A stretch of 64,000 nt of DNA from Chrysomallon squamiferum (taxonomy: Eukaryota; Mollusca; Gastropoda; Neomphalida; Peltospiridae), in contig CM022667.1 of assembly GCA_012295275.1 (NCBI GenBank), positions 18,137,245 through 18,201,244 on the forward strand, in the 5' to 3' direction. The notes beneath the pieces are model-generated. The model saw nothing but the letters and a program-made list of their open reading frames with translations, was not told the DNA's origin and made no database searches. How positions within the stretch are numbered: position 1 is the stretch's first letter; every line of letters begins with the position of its first letter. A program made the translations under genes and the position numbers. Shown one piece after another: positions 34,606-46,246 of the stretch.

Positions 34606-36289
34606 CTGAAAAGATAAAAGAAACAAAAACTTTTGTTGCTATAAATAAATATTTAATATCAACATTTTTTTTGTTACAAACCTTGGGGGTCTAACCACAT
34701 ATAAACGTACTGGTTAAAAAACATGAAACATGAGAAATCTAAAATTAAAATATACTGCAAATTTAAATGATGTCAATGAGCCATTCACATAAAAATTGAA
34801 AAATATTTGTAAATTTACAGTACACATTAATGTTTTAAAGGGAATTTCTGTATTTTCATAATTATTGTATATGTAATCTTTGATTGAAAATAAATAAATA
34901 ATAAATAATAATAAAATGCTGCATGTACTTTATTCCTGAGGTAACTATACAGTTATAATCAATTAATAAAAGGGGCAAGATATTTGTTTGTAAAAACTGA
35001 AATTTAAAAGAGAAAATGTGGGAACAAAACAAAAAAAAAAAAATGTATCTGAGACCTCCATGATGTGTTCCACATTTTCAAAGAAAAGTGTTTAGTTAAA
35101 CAAGTAAGTTTCTATAGACAGTTGTGTTTATTTTTCATGTCTTTTATATCTGACAAGCCAGTGAATGTTCATCTTATCAACCTGTAATGTGGCCTGCAGC
35201 AAAAGTGTTAAACTTTATTTATACAATCTAACTTACTTTTAAAATTCACTATGGAGAAATAATAAAAAAATTTTTTTTTTTTAAACTGAAAAGAATGTTT
35301 TATAAATACTGTTATACCACAGTGAATACAAGAAAGTGTCAATGTAATATTTTATCATGACCTTGGTAACTGGATTTGCTCAGTGAAATAATGAGCTCCT
35401 TTGATAGTTTTATAAGCAGCTTTCACCAAAACAACTAGTGTTATATATCTTACATTTTTTTTAAAACTTCACTACTTTTTATTTTATTTTATTTGTAAAT
35501 AAACACAAACTTAATTTTACAGTATTTTTGGTGCATTTATAAATTCTTTAAAAAATACATGTTTTTTCCTTGTTTTTAAATTATATTTTTTATATTATTA
35601 TTACATTATTATTATTATTATTATTATTTTATTATTTCTTCTCTTTTTTTTTGTATTATTGTGGTTGCAAACACTGAAGTCAAGGGTATAAATAAGAAAC
35701 TCACCACCTCTGACTTACAACTTACTTAGCTTATGACACTATAGACTATAATACAATGTAGATTATAGATCCTTAGAATATTTTCTACTATGCTTTATTT
35801 CATTATCTTAATTAATGGAAATGAAATAATAATATGTAAGATAATGTAAATTGTAATTTGGACTATATCCATTAGTTTGATCCATGAAAAAAATCAACAT
35901 AATATACACAGAATATCAGATATTAACAAAACATAGCAGATTTAGCCTGGCCAATCTGCCATTGTCTTTGCTTAAGAAATATAACTTAACTTTATTTTTT
36001 AATTTAAAAAAAAAAAAAAAAAAAAACCGTTAATAATAATAATAACACCATTAATAATAAGACATGAAATATAAAACATAACTCAATAATAACAATAACA
36101 ATGTAAGTAATAGTACTAATAAAATTATTAGTCCATGAATCTGATGTTTAAATAAATTATGAATACAAACAATAATAAGAAGAAATTTAACAACAATAAA
36201 AATAACAATAATGATAACAATAATGATAACAACAATAACAATACATACACGTGGCAGCACAGGTCTAGACTACTGTTATTTCATAATCT

Positions 36290-36650
36290 ACTTATACAAA
36301 TGAGATATTTGTACTTATGACATATATAGATCTATTTACACTAATGAAATATTTTGATCTACCTATACTAATGACATATTTAGATCTACTTATACTAATA
36401 AGATATGTATGCAGATGTACTATTACTGAGATAGACAGATCTACTTAAACTAATTACCTTTAGATCTGTGTATACTAATGAGATATCTAGATCTATTTAT
36501 ACTAATGAGATATGTACGCAGATCTACTAATACTGAGATATACAGATCTACTTATACTAATGAGATATGTATGCAGATCTACTAATATTGAAATAGACAG
36601 ATCTACTTATACTAATGACATATTTCGATCTATTTATTTTAATGAGATTC
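36290..36650. repeat. Minisatellite of ~55-base units (two related halves)
   Basis: Imperfect copies of AGATCTACTTATACTAATGA followed by GATATGTATGCAGATCTACT and AATACTGAGATA. Half-units of about 26-30 bases share the AGATCTACT.ATACT core. Confidence 0.9.
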
Positions 36651-36791
36651 AAGCATGCAGACCATAAAAATGTTCATATATATTTTTCCTCTAAAGTGGC
36701 TCACACGCACATGTTCAGCTAGAGAATATTTCATCAACTGTATGATTTCTCTTTGTAATGTGTCAGACATATTAATTCTCTTTATAAAATA

Positions 36792-36796
<5 letters not shown>

Positions 36797-36836
<40 letters not shown>
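36797..36836. repeat. (AT)n microsatellite
   Basis: A pure AT run of about 40 bases. Confidence 0.95.
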
Positions 36837-36838
<2 letters not shown>

Positions 36839-38714
36839 ATTTTTAAACCAGCACATGATGTATTATTATTTAAAGTGTGTGTTTTAGCTTAATCTAGAAA
36901 ACAGAGTAAGTTTTATTATCTGTTTACAAATGAAAATATTTTGTTTTTAGTTTTTCTAACAAAAAGAAAAATCATTTCACTGATTTCAGTAACATTTTAA
37001 TAAACGAATGTATTACCTTCTGTGTCTTTTTATCAACTTTAACTGTTTTTAACTTTTTTTCTTTTTTTTTAAACTATGTAAATATTAAAATGTGTATTCA
37101 TTATATTAAAGACTACATTAATGACGTCTTCCCTTGGTATAGCTTAACAAAATTATTTTGTCTTTTTTTTTCCATTTCTTTTTTATTTATATTTTGAAAA
37201 CAAACACTTATCAAAAACAGAAAAAAGCAGACATGCAAATCAATCACTGGGATAATATGGTTATATCAGAGAGATCTCACTTCCTAAATTTTAATATCCT
37301 CAACAACAAACAGCTTTTAATAACTAAATAACAGTAATGCCTATAGCCATACTGGGTGGTCGTAATAAAATAATAATAATAGTAATAATGTCTATAAAAA
37401 AAAAAAAAAAAAGAAATCACTGAATTTGAATTTGAAGTGCATTGCATGAAGATCAAGAAGTGGATTTTTATCACTTTAAATTTAATTTTAAATCTAATCT
37501 GAGCTGGGTCAGACAGAGATTGTAACACAACAAAATCTGTTTAAAGCATTATATAGGTAACATTACCTCTGTTGGAAATGTCAAAAAGATGCTTTCTGTC
37601 AGGTTTTAGACTCTATGCACCATTGTTTTTTGTTTTTTTTCATCTGCTATTTTTTTGATACCTGAGATTTTTATTAGCATGAAGGTACATATATAAGAAC
37701 TGTATTTAAATACATATATGTACAAACATATACATATAGAAACATACACATATTCACACAAAGTGACAATAGCACACACGTGTACATATGTATACAACTA
37801 CAAACACACACATGCATTATACACACATCTAAACACATAATGCCAATTTATGCACATAAAGACACTCATACCCACAAACAATCTGATATTTAAATAAATT
37901 ATAATCATTCATTTAAATAAAACAGAAATAGACATAGTCTTGAAAATCAAGGATTAGTCATATTTAAAATAAATTATAATCACCTGACTGTAGTTTTAAA
38001 GCATGCCTGTGATATTTGTCTAAAACTTTTAACTACAGGTTTCACTAATCAATGATCTGTCCATTAAATAAATTATATCCACTCACTGAAGTAAAAGAGA
38101 AAGCCTGTAATCTTTGCCAATATACAATGTGTGCCAACACATATGCAATTTGAACCAAGTTACTTGTTCTGCTCACTATAAATTTTCAGGTTTTATGTAG
38201 CAGCTCAAAAACAACAACACTGACTTGCTTAACATTATTAACACTTATCTTTGAAAAAGAACTTATGAAGCATTCTAAAATTTCTCTTTTTGTAGCAAGT
38301 TGGTGCCAAAATCAGATATTGGTATTTTTTACACCTGACAAAGTATACCATCCATCACTGTATATTTAGCAGAAGTGCTGGTATGCTATTACTGCTAAAA
38401 TATGAAGTGAAACTGATGAAGACAAAAATCTTAAACCATTCCAACACATTGGTTGTTGATATGGTGTAAAGAATGTGCCAATGACCAAATGGTGTGTGGC
38501 TTTTCAACTTACATCTGTGTTTGTTTTGTGTGTGAAGTTTTTGTGACTTTTTTCTCACCTGGTAGGTAATTAGTAAATAAACAAATGTTTTTGTGTTGTT
38601 AATTCTGAGACCACACATGAAAATGGCTACTACTGAATATTTAAACATAATATACCATGTGTTTGCAATTAATAACTTTAAAAATAATAACCAACAGTAA
38701 AAATAACAAGTAAA

Positions 38715-38830
38715 TAATAATAATAATAATAACAATTATAATAATAATAATAACAATAATAATAATAATAATAATATAATAATAATAAATAATATTATTA
38801 ATAATAAATATAATAATAATAATAAATGAC
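38715..38830. repeat. (AAT)n microsatellite
   Basis: AAT repeats with AAC and AT interruptions, about 150 bases left of the Tc1-like element. Confidence 0.95.
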
Positions 38831-38982
38831 AATGATAAAACAATGTTGTTATCTTAAGGCTCTTTTAGTATATAAATATTTAAACTGTTTCATACTGCTG
38901 AAGAGCAAGTTTCAATTTATTACAGAAGAATATTGTATCTATGCTTAATTAACATTGATAAATAATCAAACATTAAAATATA

Positions 38983-40420
38983 ATCTAACAAAAAAGAAAT
39001 GCTAAAGTAGATTTTATTGTTATTGCGAATATCTATCTAATGGATCAACAGAAAGCAGCAGAATGTTCACATTTTACACACACTTTCGCAATTCATTAAT
39101 ATTGATGGTATTACATTGAAAAGGTGAAAGTTGAAGGTTATAACAGTATAATACCTTGTGTGCTCACCATGGGAGTCCAGAACTGCCTAACATCTCCTTC
39201 CCATGGCAGTAATGACATTACGAATTACACCTTGTGGAATGGTGGCCCACTCTGTCTGTAGTAATAATGCCAACTGCGCACGATTCTGTGGCTGTGGTTG
39301 ATGCTGCCTCTGTCGTCTGTCGAACTCGTCCCATAGGTTTCAAATCCAGAGATTTAGAAGACCAGGGGAGGACCTGAATGTTATTGTTTTGTAGGTACAT
39401 TGTTGTGAGTCTGGCTGTATGTGGTCTTGCATTGTCGTACTGGAATACAGCATTACCATTATTTATAATTGGAGTGACATGTGGCTGCAAACTTTCATCT
39501 CAGTATCTCTGTGCTGTTAAGTTGCCTTGGATGTTAACCAGGTTGGTCCTGCCAGTATATGAGATTGCTGCCCACACCATCACACTACCACCGCCAAACC
39601 TGTCCACTTCCTGTATACACTTTGCAGCAAAACATTCACCTCTATGTCTGTAAACTCTTCCATCAGCTCGACAAAGCAGAAATCGAGCCTCGTCACTAAA
39701 CCAGACAGTTCTCCATTGTAATCGAGGCCAGACACGGTGCACTTGACACCACTGATGTTGTAGTCCACGACGTTGTTGAGTCAAAACCACTCTTCTTACA
39801 GGCCATCTGGCTCGAATACCTGCCTTGTGTAAACAATTGCGCACTGTCTGAGCTATTCTGCACAGACCTGGTATTGCTGAAGCAGTAGAGGTTGCCATGG
39901 TAGTTCTTTCCTGTAGATGAAGTACCCATATATAGCAGTCCTGGGCCCTGTTGGTTACACATCATCTACCTGATCTGGGACGGTTACGTATTGTTTGGTA
40001 TTGCTGGAACCAGTACCACAATCTCAAGATGGTGCTTGGAGATACATGGAACACCCGGGCCACGGCCAAGGATTCACCAGCTTGTAAACGGCCAATGGCG
40101 TTGTTTTGTTGTGGTTCACTCAGTCGTGGCATTTGTTTGATGTTGGGTCAGAACAAAAATAATGAACAGAAGTATTCAAAAACCTTGCATTTTTATAACC
40201 TTTGTATTCAAATTTCAAATGCACTGGTAATGTGGTTTGCATGCAGGGAGATTTTGGCTAATAAACACGATCATAGCCTTTATTTTGTGATACCTGCTTT
40301 TTGGCGACTGTAACAAAAGCTATACGTTTGAATCACCAAATGTCAATATACTCATAGTTTGTATCAGTTTACAATAGTTATCTAAGAAATGAACCATTTT
40401 GCATTTCTTTTTTGGGTGAG
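38983..40420 (-). mobile_element. Tc1/mariner-type DNA transposon, inactive
   Basis: A 1.44-kb element with diverged inverted ends sharing CAAAAAAGAAATGC about 7 bases from each tip. It is flanked by TA at 38981-38982 and 40421-40422, the target duplication of this superfamily. It holds one transposase frame on the minus strand with several breaks. Size, TA flanks and the DD34E-type domain fit Tc1-like elements. Confidence 0.9.
39180..40132 (-). pseudogene. Broken Tc1-like transposase
   Basis: Begins MPRLSEPQQNNAIGRLQAGE at 40132, a helix-turn-helix DNA-binding start. Two in-frame TGA stops occur at 39962-39964 and 39500-39502 where Arg (CGA) is expected, and a TAG at 39187-39189. The first catalytic Asp is in VWFSDEARF and the second in QYDNARPHTAR. 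The expected Glu of the triad (34 residues on, in an NPIEH-type motif) is lost: LDLKP runs into a frame change near 39335, consistent with a deletion of about ten bases, after which WDEFDRRQRQ continues in another frame. It cannot encode an active enzyme. Confidence 0.92.
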
Positions 40421-41264
40421 TATAATATTTGATTTTTTTCTGTTAAACCTGATTTATGCAGTACAAATAATATGTTTAATAATTTAATTATTAACTTATT
40501 TTCATAGGTTTTAGAAACCTATATTATATGCAAAAATGATAAATCTGATTAAAATCAAATACTTGTACATACTATGTAATTCTGCTGAACATAATTCTGC
40601 TGAACAATAATAATCAGAAATGATCTTTGTGAACATCCCAAAAAATGATACAATAATAAATAAATAAATATATAAATAAAATGACCACTGTGTTTAGCTT
40701 CAGGATTTACTCAGAAAGACATCTAGTCCCACATTAGTACCTAATTTTATTGTGTGAAAATTGTCCAGGCCTAGACAAAGGGAAATATGAAGAGATGAAG
40801 GAAAACCAGTAATACTATGTTAACATACTATGTGAGAAACTTTATCACACAGCTAGCTAATGATATTGGTCATTTCTGTGAGGATTAACAAGGTTTTACT
40901 GTTAAAAGGTGGGTGCCATTACACTCAGAAGCAAAATAATACTCAGCTAGCCTCACTGCTAGGTAATGTATAGTTTTATCAGAAACTTTTATTCTGGACT
41001 GTCTATCTATTTATATATTTATACATACATAGATAAATATAAATATAACAAATACATAGATAGAGACAGAACGACTGTCTATGGTAAGTTATCTGATCAA
41101 TAACAAACTGAATGACAACATATCTAAACTGTTTTCATTATTTAAATGAAAGGTTAAGAGATGAAAATAAACACAAATTTTACTGTTATAGCGTCACTGA
41201 TTGCCACTTATCTAAGAAAGACTTATGTTCAGTTTGATTTTGTTTCTTTATAGTCTATAAAACT

Positions 41265-41585
41265 GACTAGAGTTTTTGTTAGGTTATACTCTATAACCTA
41301 GTAGATTCAATTGTTAGATTACACTATAAAACTGAGTAGATTCAATTTGTTAGATTACTCTGTAAAAATGTGTAAATTCAGTTTGCAATACAAAATTCTG
41401 GGCTACAAACATAGGTAGGCTGAATTCATTATATTTTACTCTATAAAACTGAGTAGATTGAATTTGTTATGTTGTACTTAATAATACTGAGTAGATTGAA
41501 TTTGTTATATTGTACTTAATAATACTGAGTAGATTGAATTTGTCAGATCATACTCCATAAAAAAGGATAGTCTGAATTCAATATA
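41265..41585. repeat. Minisatellite of 38-base units
   Basis: Seven or more copies of ACTGAGTAGATTGAATTTGT plus TATATTGTACTTAATAAT, perfect in the middle and decayed at both ends. Confidence 0.9.
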
Positions 41586-43089
41586 TTTCTGTAAAATTTA
41601 GTATACCCTTTTATACACTTACAAGATATATCATATAAATGATTTACAAATTGACAGAGAATCTGAAGTCACCACCCAAAAATGCATGAAAAGATAACCT
41701 CCCTAACGTATTAGGACCACCCAATGATCTTTCAAAAGTTCATATTAAAGCAATTTACTTTCTTTTGATGATCCATTTGAACTGATGTAAAAGTGGCTTT
41801 CGATGAAATGTGCTTAATAGAGGTCAGTGTTTTGAAAGAGGCTGACATCATGTCTGTATATAAGGAGAGACAAGAGCATATAGAATAAATGCACCAAAAA
41901 TCTCTTCTTCCACTTAGAAATGACATAATAGTGCAGTAATGTGTATTTTAGATACCTTATAAATAGTTATACAGCCATTAGAGCAATAAAACATTTAAAA
42001 AAGAAACCTATGAAAAGCTTACATAAAACCACTTTAAACCCATGCTGACATGTCTTGCTTTTCCCCCACTCACTGTTCTCAATACAGCAAGTTGTTACTT
42101 ACATGCTGTATGACAACCGTTTCTTTCAAAAATGAATAAAAACTGCTTCACACTGGTTAGAGGTCTGCATTGCTTGATATTCATTTTTAACACTGCAGAT
42201 CCCATAAATTAGTGATTTAAAGATAATTTTAAAAACTAACATTAAAAACCAAATTCTGTGCAACATTAACTGCACTGAAAAGATCAGTTTCAAGAAATTA
42301 TGAATCATTCTTGTAAGCCTGGGACTGTTTAAAATACAAGAGTTCTCTCACATCCACCTGATTACCTTAACAGTACAAGTCAAAGTCAATGAATGGCACC
42401 CTTTATAAAACTATAACCATAACACATCAATAAAATACAGCAGGACACTGTCTTCCATGCTAATGTCGCCCATTTAAGTGAGACAAAATTTTAGGCTCAA
42501 TTATTTGAATAAAAGATTTTTAGCATTATCTTAAATGTACTGTCAGTGAAGCAGTAAGTCTAATAACCAGTTAGAGCTGTACTCCACCAAGAGGATCTAC
42601 TGATATGAAAGGCTAAAGGTAAAATGGTCCATATTATGGGGGCAAATCAGTTCACTTCTGTGAGTAATGGACAGCTGGTTTTTGGACAACTGTGGTTTAC
42701 TATTGTCATAAACTTCTTGTCAGATGACAGTATACACAAATAATAATGATGTCCAATTTTCTTAATGTTTTTTTTTACAAAGAAGTCATTGTATTGGTTA
42801 AGGTAATGGACAAAATCTACAATTTTATTTTTTTCTTTGATTTCAAGAAAATACTTAATTTTTGAAAACACCATTATAAAATAAACAAAGTATAATTGTT
42901 TTTTTGTTTTTTTTATATTGTTCAGAATTAAATTATTGTTAAATAACAACAAGATGACAACTGATTCCACAGAAACAAGAGAGCAATCAAATCAAATAAT
43001 TAGTTAGTTATCATTGAAATAAGCATGGACCTTTGTGATTAACAACTGCTTCTCTTTTTCAGTCACACCCAAATCTTTCATGCTCTCTC

Positions 43090-43116
43090 AAACACACACA
43101 CACACACACACACACT
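43090..43116. repeat. (CA)n microsatellite
   Basis: A short CA run followed by looser CA-rich sequence. Confidence 0.9.
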
Positions 43117-45157
43117 CACAAATACACACTCACACCATCTATGATATGATACAGAGCACAAGAAAAATGACTGGTAGAGTTTGCTTAGTATTAAAATATT
43201 GCTACAAATTACAGTTATTGTTTTATGAGCAAAACATTTTTAGAATTGTTTTTGTATTGGATAAATGTCAGATTCTCACTAGCAGACACAAAAATTATCT
43301 TGGAAACTGAAGGCTTCTGTGCAAATCTTTTTTGATTAATCTATTAACAGCTCAATCTAAGAGTGTCCAAGACAGTTATTTTTTTCTAACATTGTCTGGA
43401 AAACATAATAATTAAATATGTGTGCGAGTCTCTCTATCTATCTATATAAATACAAAGGTAATTTTTCTCATTCAGATAATAAATATAACAAATTAGTTTC
43501 AGATTCTAGTTAATATGATCAGTCTCTGGCATTCTTTTACTTCATATGCATGTACATTTTGAATAGTGGAGGTAAATAAAAAAATAAAAATAAAATAGTT
43601 TGGAGATGGAAAAGCCAGATAAAGTGAGTGTGAATAATAACCAGTACTTGGTGAACTGTTCCTCTATCATAATGGAACTTTCTATTCATTCATATGAAAA
43701 GTCAGGGAAGGAAACACCTGTAATAAAAACATGATCTTCATGGATCAGTTATCACCTTCCCGACATCATTAAACTGCTACACTAATTTACAATGCACTTT
43801 TTGAAACATTAATACTTATATCATAGTGTGCATTCCAAGGTCAACATTTTAATATCATTTATGATGCTGGGTGTTCACGGTGCATTTAGTTATGTCTTTT
43901 TTATCTTTTATCATTGTATAATATATTAGTAATTTTACACTGTGTGTGATCTCTCAACAATTTCCTGTGCATTAGTCATTTGTGTCTGTGTAGATTTCTA
44001 CATCTAACTAAAACTGATCACTTTTTCTTTAACATTTAATTTGTTTTTACATTGTGTGTGTCTGTGAGGTTTTCATAACTAAAATGTCACTTTTTACTTT
44101 AATATTTAATAAGATTTAATATTATTAGGTTCTTTTCTCTTTTCTACTGTTTATCTTGCAACAGTGTATGGATTTATCATCTCCATAATCCTTATTTCAA
44201 TCTTCTGACTGAACATCTATAGTTAATCTGTTCATATTCTAAAATGATCTACTTTATTTGTACCAGTTTTCTTTAATTAAATATTAGCATCTTGAGTAAT
44301 CAAGCAGCAATTAGGCAATTACAAGCAATCATCTAATAAGATTCTACAGAATATATATCATTTGCATATACAATATTTACATTCATTATTAAAAACACAT
44401 TATTCAAATGACAATAAAAAAAAATGCATTCCTGATTTCAGAAAATATTCAAATATTTTGATTTCTATAAAATGAAAATGTTCCAAACACGTATTTTATT
44501 TCACAATTTATGCATCACAATATATATTAAATTTTTTTAAATATTTTTAATAAAACTGTAACTCTGCCTATTTTTAACTGTACAACATTATATTTCTCAA
44601 ATGAACAAGTTCTAAAACACATGGTGTTTTATTTTACAAATTGTGTGTTAAACCCTGAGATTTGTTAAACAAATATAATCAATGTGGTGTCCAGTGAGGA
44701 AAAATGTTTGGTTTTTCTTACCAAAGTCTATCAAAGCAAGTTGTGAATCATAAATAAACTATTATTTATCCATGGATTATTTTAAATTGCTTTGCCCAAC
44801 TGGATTACCTGTAAATCCCGATTAAACACTGCACTGGCCAGCTGACTCACACACTTAGTAAATGAACTTTGAATAAAATGGTAATATAACCATTTGCTGA
44901 ACAAGTAAATCATTTAACATACAGGCCAGAAATATTTTACAACTGGTCAGCAGAGACACATCAGAAATCAAAGGTTTACATACACCTTATGAGAACATTG
45001 ATAAATAAAAGGTATTTACTCAGAAGTGAAAGTTTAAGTGGTTCTTTGATATTATCGTCTATATCTATTTGTTCAGGTTTTGTATATCTACTGAACCAGA
45101 TCTGGTTGACAAATATAAAATAATCGCTCTCTGTATTCCAGGTAAATTAGCCTAGAT

Positions 45158-45328
45158 CAGTAGATTTTAACCTTTTATTTTTATGTGACCCATTTCAAAT
45201 AATTTTTAAAGTTGTGGAACCTAGGTTAACTGTAGTTTCTTTTTAATCTTTTATACTTTATAAATATATAGCTGTCACTGCTGCCCTGTATCACAAAGGG
45301 ATGCCACTGTCCATGTTGTGAATCACTG
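45158..45328. mobile_element. hAT-type MITE with 8-bp target duplication
   Basis: A 171-bp element beginning CAGTAGATTTTAACC and ending with an inverted CAGTGATTCACAAC. The flanks GCCTAGAT (45150-45157) and GCCAAGAT (45329-45336) match at seven of eight positions, the target size of hAT transposons. The interior has GTGACCCATTTCAAA, like other CAGTGGTTCTCAACC-type hAT MITEs. No coding capacity. Confidence 0.8.
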
Positions 45329-45939
45329 GCCAAGATTTAATTTCAGACAAGATATAGATTTGTAATTCGTATACTAGCTATAAGTTATTGGAAACACATT
45401 TAACTAATTCCTAGAAACCAAACAGTAAATTATCACATTTTGGTTTTGCAGAGAATTCAAACATACATTTTAAAATTTATTATGACAACTGTCATGTGTA
45501 GCTGATTTCTCTCTGATTTCTTGAAATAAAGTTCATTTTACTGAAATTTTTACCTTTTATTTACAACAAATATCTAAATCTTTGGTCTCTCTAGTTCTTC
45601 ATAAATTTCCACTACCACAAAGATTTATTGGAAATTTTTTTTTTTTGAACCAAGATCAGCATACCATTTTGCATTAATTTGTGCTGGTGACATTAAAGTT
45701 CTGCTGTCACAAGAAAAAAAGAGGAAAAAAAAAATTAAAATAACATTTAAAAATTAAGCTGGCATAGTTTAATAAAACAAACAAATAGTTCATTATGTGT
45801 ATTTCTCATCAAATAAACTGTTTAAAAAGACTTCAGCAGTCTATCATCAAAAATAAATTAAATCCAAATGGAGATTATTAATATTTGATAAAAACTGTAA
45901 AAACAAGTTTAAAAGAAAATTCAAGAAAAAAAAAGAAGA

Positions 45940-46246
45940 AATCTTTCATACCAGATGCTTGGAAGAGGATAAGTTTTTAAAGAAATATTTACAAAATGTC
46001 TGAAATTACACGAGCAAGTGTGTTTGTAACAAGTCAGACACTGACTCCAAGTCTCAGCTTGCTCCAAGTTACAAGAAGAATGTTTGAAATGTGCACTTAT
46101 GTGAAATGATAATAAGAAGCAAGCTGCAACTGTGTAGGCTGTGCCAAAAAGAAAGATTCTGATAACCAGGTATGCCAAATCAGTATGATTTATATTAGTA
46201 TCCAATAAGATGGGTGGTGAAAATAATGGAATTTCTGCAGCATTTT
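45940..46246 (-). other. Unassigned open frame with a hydrophobic segment
   Basis: A minus-strand frame of about 100 codons follows a plausible acceptor (ATATTTGCAG at about 46247). It includes a hydrophobic stretch, LAYLVIRIFLFG followed by TAYTVAACFLLSF, and then a Cys-rich region (TWSQCLTCYKHTCSCNF). A donor-like CATCTG|GTATGA is near 45951. It might be a signal-peptide or membrane-protein exon on the ADAMTS strand, but its best donor is in phase 2 whereas the 34605 exon needs phase 1. I do not recognise it, and it may be chance. Confidence 0.2.

Larger units (their letters stand above)
34606..38982. other. Non-coding stretch upstream of the first exon seen
   Basis: AT-rich DNA with no exon that I can support. 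It contains AACAAT-type repeats at 36030-36250, a minisatellite at 36290-36650, an AT run at 36797-36836 and AAT repeats at 38715-38830. It is probably intron 1 of the ADAMTS gene. Confidence 0.6.
40421..45157. other. Non-coding stretch between the Tc1-like and hAT-type elements
   Basis: AT-rich DNA. It has a 38-base minisatellite at 41265-41585 and a (CA)n run at 43090-43116. A consensus minus-strand donor (CAT|GTAAGT) at 42104-42110 follows a short frame without a convincing signal peptide. No gene is called. Confidence 0.6.

Noticed and set aside
38355-38735. 126-codon minus-strand frame with donor CAG|GTGAGA
   Set aside because: The frame is AT-driven and the donor is in phase 0, not compatible with the first propeptide exon.
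39951-40313. 120-codon plus-strand frame
   Set aside because: Antisense of the Tc1-like transposase N-terminal region.
42104-42200. Consensus minus-strand donor CAT|GTAAGT after a short Met-frame with the right phase for the ADAMTS propeptide
   Set aside because: The peptide (starting MNIKQCRPLTSVK) lacks a proper hydrophobic signal core; only the donor and phase fit, which can occur by chance.
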